Source of the DNA: CAZCTO01 sp964501725
Lineage (GTDB): Bacteria; Bacillota; Clostridia; Saccharofermentanales; Saccharofermentanaceae
Assembly: GCA_964501725.1 (NCBI GenBank)
Contig: CAZCTO010000021.1
Coordinates: 1-32,442, forward strand
DNA: 32,442 nucleotides
Reading direction: 5' to 3'
Made by a program: the position numbers and the translations under genes. Shown in pieces: positions 25,386-32,442 of the stretch. Positions within the stretch are counted from its first letter, which is position 1. The number at the start of each line of letters is the position of its first letter. Below the pieces are notes generated by a model that was not told the DNA's origin, did not search any database, and saw nothing but the letters and a program-made list of their open reading frames with translations.

Positions 25386-26249
25386 TTAATCCTCACGTTG
25401 GAATGTACCGCCGTAAAAGTCACACACCAGAATGTCACCGGTGACCGTAAATGCAACGTCACCATCATGAGCCGTCAGAATAAATCCTTCTCCGGAATAC
25501 ATATCATAGGTATAAGGGTTTAACACAGAAAGCAAGCCGCCAAAATTTTTTTCGACTTTTCCGTCATCTCTAAAATTCAGATATGCTCCCGAATCATCCT
25601 GTCGAAACCAGGTCCCTACAACGGGTGTGCCGAGAATCGGAAGGAACGGATCATTTATAGTGAAATAACTTGGCATAGTAAATGCGATTGGTGTCGGCGA
25701 TACAGTAGGCGTTATCGTAGGTGTTGGCGTTGCTGACGGCGTCGGTGTCGGTGTAACCGTGACCGAAGATCCGGCAGTTTCGGTTACTGATGCCGTTGTT
25801 TCCGTTACAGATTCAGTTGTCGCAGCTGTTGTCGCTTCTGTTGTCGTTACGGTTGTTTCTTCCATCTTCACTGTCGAAAGTACATTAGCAGGCAGTTCAC
25901 CCTTAGAATACTCAGTTTCACCGTTTCCCCCAACCAGGAAAATGCTGCCATCTTTTCTGTAAAATTTGATCCCCTGACCGTTAATGGAGATCACGCCTTC
26001 GCCGCTCTTTTTGTCAAAGCTGTATTTTGCTTCAACAACGCCCGCAGCTGTCGTAATGATCACTGAATCTTCATCAGCAAACCGCAACTGTTGCCCCAGC
26101 CCTTCGTTGTACCAAGGACCGATCACCGAAAGTTTTTGAGATAAAAGAATGCCGATGAGAATCGCGGACAAAACAATTATCGCGACTCCGAGAATAATGC
26201 CTCCAATGAAAAAAGCCGTTTGGTTCTTTTTTATTACATCTCTTATCAT
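25386..26249 (-). CDS. Membrane-anchored surface protein with two similar beta-rich domains
   Basis: From ATG 26249 (GGAGG 8 bases upstream) the product has 287 residues. A transmembrane helix (FFIGGIILGVAIIVLSAILIGILL) near residues 13-37 anchors it with the rest outside. Two beta-rich domains of about 75 residues share a pattern: VIGPWYNEGLGQQLRFADED after the helix, and VVGTWFRQDDSGAYLNFRDD at the C-terminus, each followed by an alternating strand pattern and a G-(E/D)-G turn. They are separated by a Thr/Glu then Thr/Pro linker (TEATTAATTESVTETT to TPTPSATPTPTI). The G-x-W opening resembles lipocalin-like DUF5640-type domains. The function is unknown, and the resemblance is my reading, not a search result. 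Confidence 0.7.
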   Translation of the reverse strand: MIRDVIKKNQTAFFIGGIILGVAIIVLSAILIGILLSQKLSVIGPWYNEGLGQQLRFADEDSVIITTAAGVVEAKYSFDKKSGEGVISINGQGIKFYRKDGSIFLVGGNGETEYSKGELPANVLSTVKMEETTVTTTEATTAATTESVTETTASVTETAGSSVTVTPTPTPSATPTPTITPTVSPTPIAFTMPSYFTINDPFLPILGTPVVGTWFRQDDSGAYLNFRDDGKVEKNFGGLLSVLNPYTYDMYSGEGFILTAHDGDVAFTVTGDILVCDFYGGTFQRED

Positions 26250-26403
26250 ATTGAGTTCCTCCGCACGATATGTGCTCGAAAAGCGCAGACAAACACGATT
26301 CCTGACAACCACATTTTATCATATTTTTTTTAGAATTAGTCGCTTTTTGCGACCGAAAGGGTTCATTTTTTTAGCAAATGGTATTGATTTCCCTTATTTG
26401 TGA

Positions 26404-26409
26404 TACAAT
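26404..26409 (+). promoter_or_regulatory. Extended -10 of the DEAD-box helicase gene
   Basis: TACAAT preceded by TGA gives an extended -10. TTGATT lies only 14 bases upstream, too close for a normal -35. RNA would start near 26416, leaving a leader of about 60 bases and excluding the in-frame starts at 26378 and 26408. Confidence 0.5.
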
Positions 26410-26464
26410 GCCACGGGTGCATGAGGCACTTAACCTTTTTTACACAAGAACGCATGAAAGCGAC

Positions 26465-26470
26465 AAGGAG
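26465..26470 (+). promoter_or_regulatory. Ribosome site that fixes the TTG start of the helicase
   Basis: AAGGAG lies 6 bases before TTG 26477. No ATG or GTG in frame has a comparable site, so this decides the start. Confidence 0.75.
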
Positions 26471-26476
26471 TCCCCA

Positions 26477-27724
26477 TTGAATTTTGAATCTCTGAATATT
26501 TCCCTTCCCATCCTGAAAGCATTATCCGAAGAAGGATACACGAACCCGACACCTATTCAAGAACAAGCCATCCCCCCTTTGCTGGAAGGGCGCGATTTGC
26601 TCGGCTGCGCGCAGACCGGAACCGGTAAAACGGCCGCTTTTTCAATCCCGATTCTTCAGGGCCTGTCTTTCGAACAGCGAAGCTTTTCGGGCAGAAGACA
26701 AATAAAGGCATTGGTTCTTGCGCCGACCCGCGAGCTTGCCATTCAGATTTACGATTGTTTTGTTTCATACGGGAAACATCTCGGGCTGAAGAGCCTGGTG
26801 ATATATGGCGGAGTGTCTCAACATCCGCAAACCAAAGGTCTTGCCGGCGGCATCGATATTCTGGTCGCGACTCCGGGTAGACTTTTGGATCTGATCGGTC
26901 AAAAATTTATACATCTTGACAGTGTCCGTTATCTGGTCCTTGACGAGGCGGATCGGATGCTGGACATGGGTATGATTCATGATGTCCGGAAAATCATCAC
27001 CTTTCTTCCGGAAAAACGCCAAACGATGTTCTTTTCGGCCACGATGCCGCCCGAAATCGAAAAACTTTCAGGTTCCATATTGAATAAACCGGTGCGTGTT
27101 GAGATAACCCCGGCCTCTTCAACCGTGGATACGATTGATCAATCTGTCTATCATGTCGGAAAAAGCGACAAAATTCGACTGCTGATTCATCTTCTTTCCG
27201 ATCCGTCGGTCAAGTCAGCGCTTGTTTTTTCAAGAACCAAACACGGCGCCGATAAAATCGTGAAGTTTCTTGAAAGGGCTGATTTGAAGGCGATGGCGAT
27301 TCACGGCAACAAATCTCAAAATGCCAGGCAGCTGGCGCTGAATAATTTTAAAGAACGGAAAACCAGAATCCTCATCGCGACCGATATTGCCGCAAGAGGC
27401 ATTGATGTTGAAGAACTTTCTCATGTTTTCCAGTTTGATCTTCCGGAGGTTCCGGAGACTTATGTGCATCGCATCGGTCGTACCGGCAGAGCCGGGCTCG
27501 GCGGAACCGCCGTTGCTTTCTGCGACCATGAAGAGAAATCACTTCTTCGAGATATACAGAAGCTGATCGGAAAACCGATACCGGTGGTCGAGAACCATCC
27601 GTATCCGCAAACCGACTTGCCAGGCTCGGTCTCTCTCAAGCCGCAGCCGCAGATTCGCAGGCATCCGGACAACAATGTGAGAAAAAGCCCGCACGCGCCC
27701 GCCTCAAGACAGCGACTTTTCTGA
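26477..27724 (+). CDS. DEAD-box ATP-dependent RNA helicase, RhlE type
   Basis: The 415-residue product begins (TTG)NFESLNISLPILKALSEEGYTNPTPIQEQAIP, the RhlE-type start with its Q motif. The helicase motifs follow in order: AQTGTGKT (I), PTRELA (Ia), TPGRLLDL (Ib), DEAD (II), SAT (III), VFSRTK (IV), ARGIDV (V) and HRIGRTGRAG (VI). It unwinds RNA, usually in ribosome assembly, mRNA decay or cold adaptation. The C-terminal extension is short and basic (QIRRHPDNNVRKSP), as in RhlE. It is a single gene between the divergent anchored protein and the McrB-like gene; the frame extends upstream to 26378, but promoter and ribosome site favour TTG 26477. Confidence 0.94.
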   Translation: MNFESLNISLPILKALSEEGYTNPTPIQEQAIPPLLEGRDLLGCAQTGTGKTAAFSIPILQGLSFEQRSFSGRRQIKALVLAPTRELAIQIYDCFVSYGKHLGLKSLVIYGGVSQHPQTKGLAGGIDILVATPGRLLDLIGQKFIHLDSVRYLVLDEADRMLDMGMIHDVRKIITFLPEKRQTMFFSATMPPEIEKLSGSILNKPVRVEITPASSTVDTIDQSVYHVGKSDKIRLLIHLLSDPSVKSALVFSRTKHGADKIVKFLERADLKAMAIHGNKSQNARQLALNNFKERKTRILIATDIAARGIDVEELSHVFQFDLPEVPETYVHRIGRTGRAGLGGTAVAFCDHEEKSLLRDIQKLIGKPIPVVENHPYPQTDLPGSVSLKPQPQIRRHPDNNVRKSPHAPASRQRLF

Positions 27725-27905
27725 TACATCCTGAGGGTCCGCTTTCATCCCTTCGTTGATCACTTTTGGGCCCGTTCATGTAAATAGTCTTTGAACATTC
27801 TGTCCTGCGAGGAAAATTTTATGGAAAGAAGTCAAAATTTGTTGTAATCTATTCTCGTTCGAATGATCAACAGTTATTTCGCGTGGGGCGCGAATCGGAG
27901 GAGAC

Positions 27906-30074
27906 ATGAACGACACTTATCTCAGGAGTGCTTTCAAAAACTGGATTAGTATACCCGGCAAGGCATCAGCAGAGACAATTCCCAATGAACGAATCGACGC
28001 ATATGTAAATGCACTTAAATTCTCATCTGCTAAACTGATTGGTGCAAAAGTCAGAAGCACCGATCTGTTTTCATTCGTGACTATGGAAGATTTCGCCGAA
28101 GCGAAGAAAACCATTGAAAGCTCGTCCAATTTTAATATCGTCGACAAAGCGGGAAACGGCACTTTTTCGGACGCACTCGCCTATTATGCTAAATTTCTTG
28201 AAGAAATTACGCTTCCCGTTTGCTGGCTTTTCACAAATAATCCTAAAACATATGACATCATACCGGCGGTTCAGGAACTGGCGACAATTACATGGAGACT
28301 TGAGCAAAAAGATCGCAACGTCAAAAAGAATGACAGAATATATCTCTGGGTTCCCGGTGTTGACGGCGGAATTGTCGCTTCCGGTACAGTACTCGGTAAC
28401 CCCGAAGAGAAAGATCCGCTCAGGAACGACCCTTATGTCATTGAGAGCGATCTATTTTTTGAGAGATTCACCGGCGTCGATATAAGATTGGATAGAAGAT
28501 TCACAAACCCTTTGGTCAGCAGAAATCTTCTGCTTTCCGATGAGCAAACGCGAAATCTTGAAGTGCTCCTTTTTCCGGGGGCAGCAACTTATCATATTAC
28601 GGCTGAGCAGGAAGATGCTATTGAGAAACTCATCAACGGAGATTACTTAACGAATCCTCCGGACGCCGAAGAAAAAGATAATGATGAGATAACCCCGGAT
28701 ACTCCGTCTGCGCGCAAAATTGTTCACCCGAGGCGCTACTGGATTTTTGCTCCCTCAGAAAATCCGAAAACGTGGGAAGACTTTTACTCCCATGGATATA
28801 TTGCACTCGGCCTTGATGCGCTCGGAGATCTGAAACAGTATTCATCCAAAGATGCCATGAAGCAAATGATGAAGTCCAAATTTGGTTCCGGCAGAAACTA
28901 TAAACATCTCTGCAATGTTGCCTGGCAGTTCGCGTTTGATATGCATGTCGGAGATATCGTCTATTACGGAGGCGGACCTCAGAAACTGCTGGGGCGCGGA
29001 ATCATTAAATCAGATTACGCTTATGACCTGGGGAGGAAAGCGAAAAGGAACATCCGTACCGTTGCCTGGACGAATAAAGGCGATTGGGAGTCCCAACCCT
29101 GTGTAATACGGAGAACCCTTACGGATATTACTCCTTATTCGGAATATTGCCGTGAGCTCGAGGAAATGGTGGTCGGCCCCTTCGATTCCGGAATTGCGGA
29201 TGATGTTGATGCGCCGGCTTTTCCCCCTTACAGCAAAGAGGATTTCCTGAGTGAGACGTTTGTGGACGAAAGTGAATTTGATTCTCTCCGGGATCTGCTG
29301 CTTGATAAGAAGAATATCGTTCTTACCGGAGCTCCCGGTGTCGGCAAGACTTTTATTGCAGAGCGCCTCGCCTATGCAATCATGGGAGAAAAAGATATCG
29401 AACGCGTCAAGATGATCCAATTCCACAGCGGATACAATTACGATAATTTTGTGATGGGGTATCGGAGGACTTCAGAAGGAGACGAACTCACCACCGGTGT
29501 GTTCTATAATTTCTGCAAGGAAGCAGAGCCGGATGATAACGCTTATTTTTTAATAATTGACGATATTGGTCGCGGAAATTGGAGCGCCGTTTTCGGTGAT
29601 TTAATCACGCAGCTGGGAAGTGATCGTCGCGGTCAGCCGTTACGCCTTCTATATCGTGACGAATTGTTTTGTATCCCTGAGAATGTTTATATTATCGCAA
29701 CCATGAACCCCTCTGCCGGGAATGCAGTTCTTACGGACTACTCGCTTCGCCGGAGATTTGCTTTCTATGATGTGGCTCCTGCTTTCGAAAACCCGTCCTT
29801 CATCCAATACAAGAATAGTATCGGCAGCAAAAAGCTGGATCGTCTGATCAAAGTAATTATCGATCTAAATAAATCAATATCACAAGATCCGGCTAACACT
29901 ACCGGTTTTCTGATCGGGCACGGTTATTTTTGCAGCAGCAATCCGATTGACGACAATCGTTTGGATTTTATCGCAAAATACGAACTGCTTCCGCTGATTC
30001 ATACATATTTTGCAACACAGCCTGAACAGGATAAGCTTTGGACCGCCAAATTCACCGCCGCAATCAAAAGCTGA
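27906..30074 (+). CDS. McrB-like AAA+ GTPase with two PUA/EVE-type domains, no McrC
   Basis: The 722-residue protein has three parts. Residues 1-100 form a helical domain common ahead of McrB-like proteins. Residues 105-240 look like an EVE (PUA-fold) domain (CWLFTNNPKTYDIIP, ITWRLEQKDRNVKKNDRIYL), and 276-425 like a second PUA-type domain (YWIFAPSENPKTW, HVGDIVYYGG), both candidate readers of modified bases. Residues 440-720 are the McrB motor: Walker A GAPGVGKT (475-482), MIQFHSGYNYDNFVMGYR, Walker B FLIIDD (Asp552/Asp553 where McrB has Asp-Glu), RGNWSAVFGDL, sensor region MNPSAGN (601) where MNTADRS is usual, and DYSLRRRFAF. McrB normally works with the nuclease McrC; none is downstream, where the next gene is convergent. 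ATG 27906 follows GGAGGAG. Likely a defence or DNA-modification sensor; the altered motifs make its activity uncertain. Confidence 0.85.
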   Translation: MNDTYLRSAFKNWISIPGKASAETIPNERIDAYVNALKFSSAKLIGAKVRSTDLFSFVTMEDFAEAKKTIESSSNFNIVDKAGNGTFSDALAYYAKFLEEITLPVCWLFTNNPKTYDIIPAVQELATITWRLEQKDRNVKKNDRIYLWVPGVDGGIVASGTVLGNPEEKDPLRNDPYVIESDLFFERFTGVDIRLDRRFTNPLVSRNLLLSDEQTRNLEVLLFPGAATYHITAEQEDAIEKLINGDYLTNPPDAEEKDNDEITPDTPSARKIVHPRRYWIFAPSENPKTWEDFYSHGYIALGLDALGDLKQYSSKDAMKQMMKSKFGSGRNYKHLCNVAWQFAFDMHVGDIVYYGGGPQKLLGRGIIKSDYAYDLGRKAKRNIRTVAWTNKGDWESQPCVIRRTLTDITPYSEYCRELEEMVVGPFDSGIADDVDAPAFPPYSKEDFLSETFVDESEFDSLRDLLLDKKNIVLTGAPGVGKTFIAERLAYAIMGEKDIERVKMIQFHSGYNYDNFVMGYRRTSEGDELTTGVFYNFCKEAEPDDNAYFLIIDDIGRGNWSAVFGDLITQLGSDRRGQPLRLLYRDELFCIPENVYIIATMNPSAGNAVLTDYSLRRRFAFYDVAPAFENPSFIQYKNSIGSKKLDRLIKVIIDLNKSISQDPANTTGFLIGHGYFCSSNPIDDNRLDFIAKYELLPLIHTYFATQPEQDKLWTAKFTAAIKS

Positions 30075-30100
30075 TCGGACTCATTTCTTTGTCTTCAATC

Positions 30101-30134
30101 AAAACGGCCGGAATGGATGAATCCATTCCGGCCG
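30101..30134 (-). terminator. Terminator between the convergent McrB-like and cellulase genes
   Basis: A perfect 14-bp inverted repeat, CGGCCGGAATGGAT (30105-30118) with ATCCATTCCGGCCG (30121-30134), has only GA between arms. On the minus strand it runs into TTTTGATT, so it best serves the cellulase gene; it lies 30 bases after the McrB-like stop and may also stop plus-strand RNA. Confidence 0.8.
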
Positions 30135-30159
30135 CTTCGTACAATATGGTTTAACATTG

Positions 30160-32442
30160 TTACTTCGCTGAATCCTTGTTTGTTACAGGTTTTGAGTTCT
30201 TCTTTTTACTGATAGCGAAAGCGCCTGCGCCGATTGCCACTCCGGCTCCGCCGACGATGGCAACAATAAGCGCGATCGGCTTCTGATCAAGAGCTTCAAC
30301 ATCCTTTTTCGTCATCAGACGAACGTTGTCAACATAGATTTTCCCGGCAAAATCACTCTCAACATCAGCAATAATAAAAATCATGTTTCGAAGTACTGTA
30401 TCATCTTCAATCGATGTAATACCCCGAATATCGAGTTTAACAAGATAGTGATAGAGACCATCTTTTGTTTTCTTCGCTTTACCCAACTCATCCAGTTTGA
30501 TATCGAATGACACAGGCATCTGCGCCCAGTAACCGACATCGGGCGGTTGGAAAGCACCGGAGATTGAAATCGCCCCTTTGCTTGCCTGTGTCGGGCTTAA
30601 ATACAAATCGAAGACAACAAAATCATTGCTTCCGCGCGTCAGCGGATCAATCCACAGGTCAAGACGCGGTGCTGATGCCCAGTTATCCGTCGGCTTAACC
30701 TCAGGATAAGCAAATTCGAAGGCAAGCGCTTTTGAACTGTTTGCCTCTTCGACCTTAATTGAGACTTTCGTTCCGGAATCGACACTCCAGTCCCAGCCCT
30801 GTCGGGTATTGTCGTCAAAGTCGGACGGCAATGTCGCGGTTCCTTTTTCTGCGTGCTCCAGGGGAGGAAGAGCGGATTCACCGGCACCGGAGAACGTAAT
30901 ATTGTCGATTCGGACATCAGCTCCGTTCTCGGATCCGACAAAAAGAACCAAGTTCGTCAGGACGCTGCCTTTCTCATCGTCAGCTATAGTTGCCAGGTTC
31001 GGCGCTTCAACAGCTGTGGTAACCAGTTGCGCCTTATATTTTCCGTCTTCCTGTTTCTTGAAATTATCAGCGTTCAGTCGTACAGCGGTTTTCGGATTTG
31101 CCCATCCGTGCGTATCGCTTTGCGGAACACATGCGATGGAAACGGTGGTCGGTTCATCGATAAAGACATCCATTGTAATTGTATCCGCGCCCGAAATGTC
31201 AAATGAAGGATTATATTCCTCGGAAGAAATTCGGACATTCGCCCAGTAATTTGTATCCGTGACGTCAATGCTCTTTACCAGATTTGACACAAGCAGGCAT
31301 CCGTCCTGATTGGAAAGTGTAACACTGGTCAGCGGACTGTCTTTATTAATTACAAACCCTTGCGTTGTCCCGTCATCAAAATTCCAGATCACTTCCGAAA
31401 AAGCACCTTCAGCAGAACGATCAATCGGATCCAACTCGATTCCTTTTATTCTCGCACGGGCATATTCGCCCGAAACACTTAATTCTTCGGGGGCCCAGAT
31501 CAGATCATCGCCCGGATCGAGAAGAGTCGCTTCCGAGATGCCCATCATGTACGGGATAAAGGATCCGGACGTCTCGTTTTTGTTTGTTAATGACCAGTTA
31601 CACCAACTGATGTTATTCGAGTTCATAAATTCGATCCAGACATCGGATTCGTCCAGGAATGGTCCGTTATTTCCGCTGGCCTCGCTGGTTCCCCACTCGG
31701 AAACAAAGATAGCAACACCGTTTTCGAGTGCGTACCTTGCATTGGCCATTACGTTACTTCGATCCTTACTGTCCGCGGAAGACATATGCGTCCCTGAATA
31801 AAAGTGGACGGCATACATGATGTTATCCGCATTAATCGGATCATCGGCTGCGAGGTCAGGGCGCTGGCTCCAATTCGGATTGCCTACGATAATGATGTTA
31901 TCGCCCTTCGTGCGAAGCATTTCGACGATCGGTTCAGCATATTTCTTGACCGCCTGCCAACCGGCAGCGTCGTTTGTGAGTCCGTTCCCTCCGGAATTAT
32001 TGGGACTGGGTTCATTACAAATTTCCCATATAATCGAAAAATACTTCGGGTCATTTTTGTAATGATCGGCAATTTCAGCAAAAAAATCCTTGGCGCCTGC
32101 GTACACGGCCTCATTCGGGTCACCCGGAGCCAGTACATGCCAGTCAACAATGACATACATATCATTTTTGAAAGCAAGATCGATTCCCTTATACACAAGC
32201 TCCTTCAGCGCGGGATCTTTGGAATAGCCGTTCTCCCCGATATATAAAGCCAGACGAATGACATTGCTGTCCCAATCTGAAGATAATGTCGCAAATGAAT
32301 TCTCATTCACTATTTCGCCGAACCATTGAAGTCCGTGCGTACTCATTCCGCGAAGCTGAATCGGTTTCGAGTTTTCATCGGCAAGCGTCATCTGCCCGTC
32401 GATCTCTATCACCTGCAGCGCACCTGCCTCGGATGGTCTGCG
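30160..32442 (-). CDS. GH5 cellulase with two CBM17/28-like modules and C-terminal membrane anchor (N-terminus outside window)
   Basis: The frame is open to the right edge, reading RPSEAGALQ before the GTG at 32412, so that GTG is internal and the signal peptide is missing. The GH5 domain (endoglucanase, cuts beta-1,4-glucan) starts at QLRGMSTHGLQWFG. Numbering from GTG 32412, acid/base Glu134 is in WEICNEP, AVHFYSGTHM lies at 201-210, and nucleophile Glu239 is in FVSEWG. Two beta-sandwich modules follow, each opening like CBM17/28 (WNFDDGTTQGFVINKDSP from about 341; SDFDDNTRQGWDWSVDSG from about 523). The end has one transmembrane helix (PIALIVAIVGGAGVAIGAGAFAI) then KKK, with no LPXTG. It should display the enzyme on the cell. 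A 14-bp hairpin terminator lies 26 bases after the stop. Confidence 0.93.
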   Translation of the reverse strand, partial: RRPSEAGALQVIEIDGQMTLADENSKPIQLRGMSTHGLQWFGEIVNENSFATLSSDWDSNVIRLALYIGENGYSKDPALKELVYKGIDLAFKNDMYVIVDWHVLAPGDPNEAVYAGAKDFFAEIADHYKNDPKYFSIIWEICNEPSPNNSGGNGLTNDAAGWQAVKKYAEPIVEMLRTKGDNIIIVGNPNWSQRPDLAADDPINADNIMYAVHFYSGTHMSSADSKDRSNVMANARYALENGVAIFVSEWGTSEASGNNGPFLDESDVWIEFMNSNNISWCNWSLTNKNETSGSFIPYMMGISEATLLDPGDDLIWAPEELSVSGEYARARIKGIELDPIDRSAEGAFSEVIWNFDDGTTQGFVINKDSPLTSVTLSNQDGCLLVSNLVKSIDVTDTNYWANVRISSEEYNPSFDISGADTITMDVFIDEPTTVSIACVPQSDTHGWANPKTAVRLNADNFKKQEDGKYKAQLVTTAVEAPNLATIADDEKGSVLTNLVLFVGSENGADVRIDNITFSGAGESALPPLEHAEKGTATLPSDFDDNTRQGWDWSVDSGTKVSIKVEEANSSKALAFEFAYPEVKPTDNWASAPRLDLWIDPLTRGSNDFVVFDLYLSPTQASKGAISISGAFQPPDVGYWAQMPVSFDIKLDELGKAKKTKDGLYHYLVKLDIRGITSIEDDTVLRNMIFIIADVESDFAGKIYVDNVRLMTKKDVEALDQKPIALIVAIVGGAGVAIGAGAFAISKKKNSKPVTNKDSAK

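Noticed and set aside
26339..26353. Small hairpin GTCGC-TTTTT-GCGAC between the divergent anchored protein and helicase genes
   Set aside because: The stem is only 5 bp, with no T-tract in a useful place and no clear operator pattern; it may be chance.
30075..30159. Possible mcrC downstream of the McrB-like gene
   Set aside because: The gap is 85 bases, holds only a terminator, and the next gene is convergent.
1..32442. tRNA, rRNA, CRISPR array or transposase
   Set aside because: No cloverleaf-like segment, spaced direct repeats outside coding sequence, or recognisable transposase or integrase was seen on reading either strand.

Overview
The window reads as chromosome of an anaerobic, low-to-mid GC Firmicute of the Clostridia type. 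Evidence: SpoVG, a flavodiiron protein with a rubredoxin, a class III ribonucleotide reductase activase, a DUF4364 protein, an L27 with the Prp-cleaved N-terminal extension, strong GGAGG ribosome sites and sigma-A promoters. A cellulase with cellulose-binding modules and very large threonine/proline-linked surface proteins suggest a plant-fibre degrader. A Saccharofermentans- or Ruminococcus-like lineage is a guess. I saw no tRNA, rRNA, CRISPR array, insertion sequence or phage gene.

Layout. (1) 1-10399, minus: one uninterrupted reading frame of about 3,466 codons that runs off the left edge, encoding a secreted YD/RHS-repeat giant. It has a signal peptide, Ig-like domains, a threonine/proline linker, FN3 domains, a right-handed beta-helix, a DUF6531-like domain and more than 40 YD repeats; its C-terminus (possible toxin tip) is outside the window. 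(2) 10585-15999, minus: an operon pgi - trpF - B12-binding radical SAM protein - DUF2344 protein - nrdG, from a promoter ahead of pgi to a terminator after nrdG. (3) 16103-18289: a DUF4364 gene diverging from pgi, then a flavodiiron protein and a rubredoxin, both minus, forming an O2/NO detoxification pair. (4) 18359-20847, minus: rplU - prp - rpmA - obgE, preceded by a strong promoter and an L21 leader, with a terminator-like hairpin between rpmA and obgE. (5) 20952-24758, minus: a polytopic membrane protein, a possible 51-residue protein, a LacI regulator and a zinc-ribbon membrane protein, apparently one operon. (6) spoVG, and a membrane-anchored protein with two similar beta-rich domains. 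(7) 26404-27724, plus: a DEAD-box helicase that starts at TTG. (8) 27906-30074, plus: a McrB-like AAA+ GTPase with two PUA/EVE-type domains but no McrC. (9) 30105-32442, minus: a GH5 cellulase with two CBM17/28-like modules and a C-terminal membrane anchor, truncated at the right edge.

How they fit. Most of the centre is housekeeping (translation, glycolysis, oxygen defence). The accessory interest is at the two ends: a giant surface polymorphic-toxin-like or adhesin protein on the left, and an orphan modified-DNA-sensing McrB homologue next to a cell-anchored cellulase on the right. The membrane protein/LacI/zinc-ribbon operon in the middle has no recognisable sugar genes, and its job is unknown.
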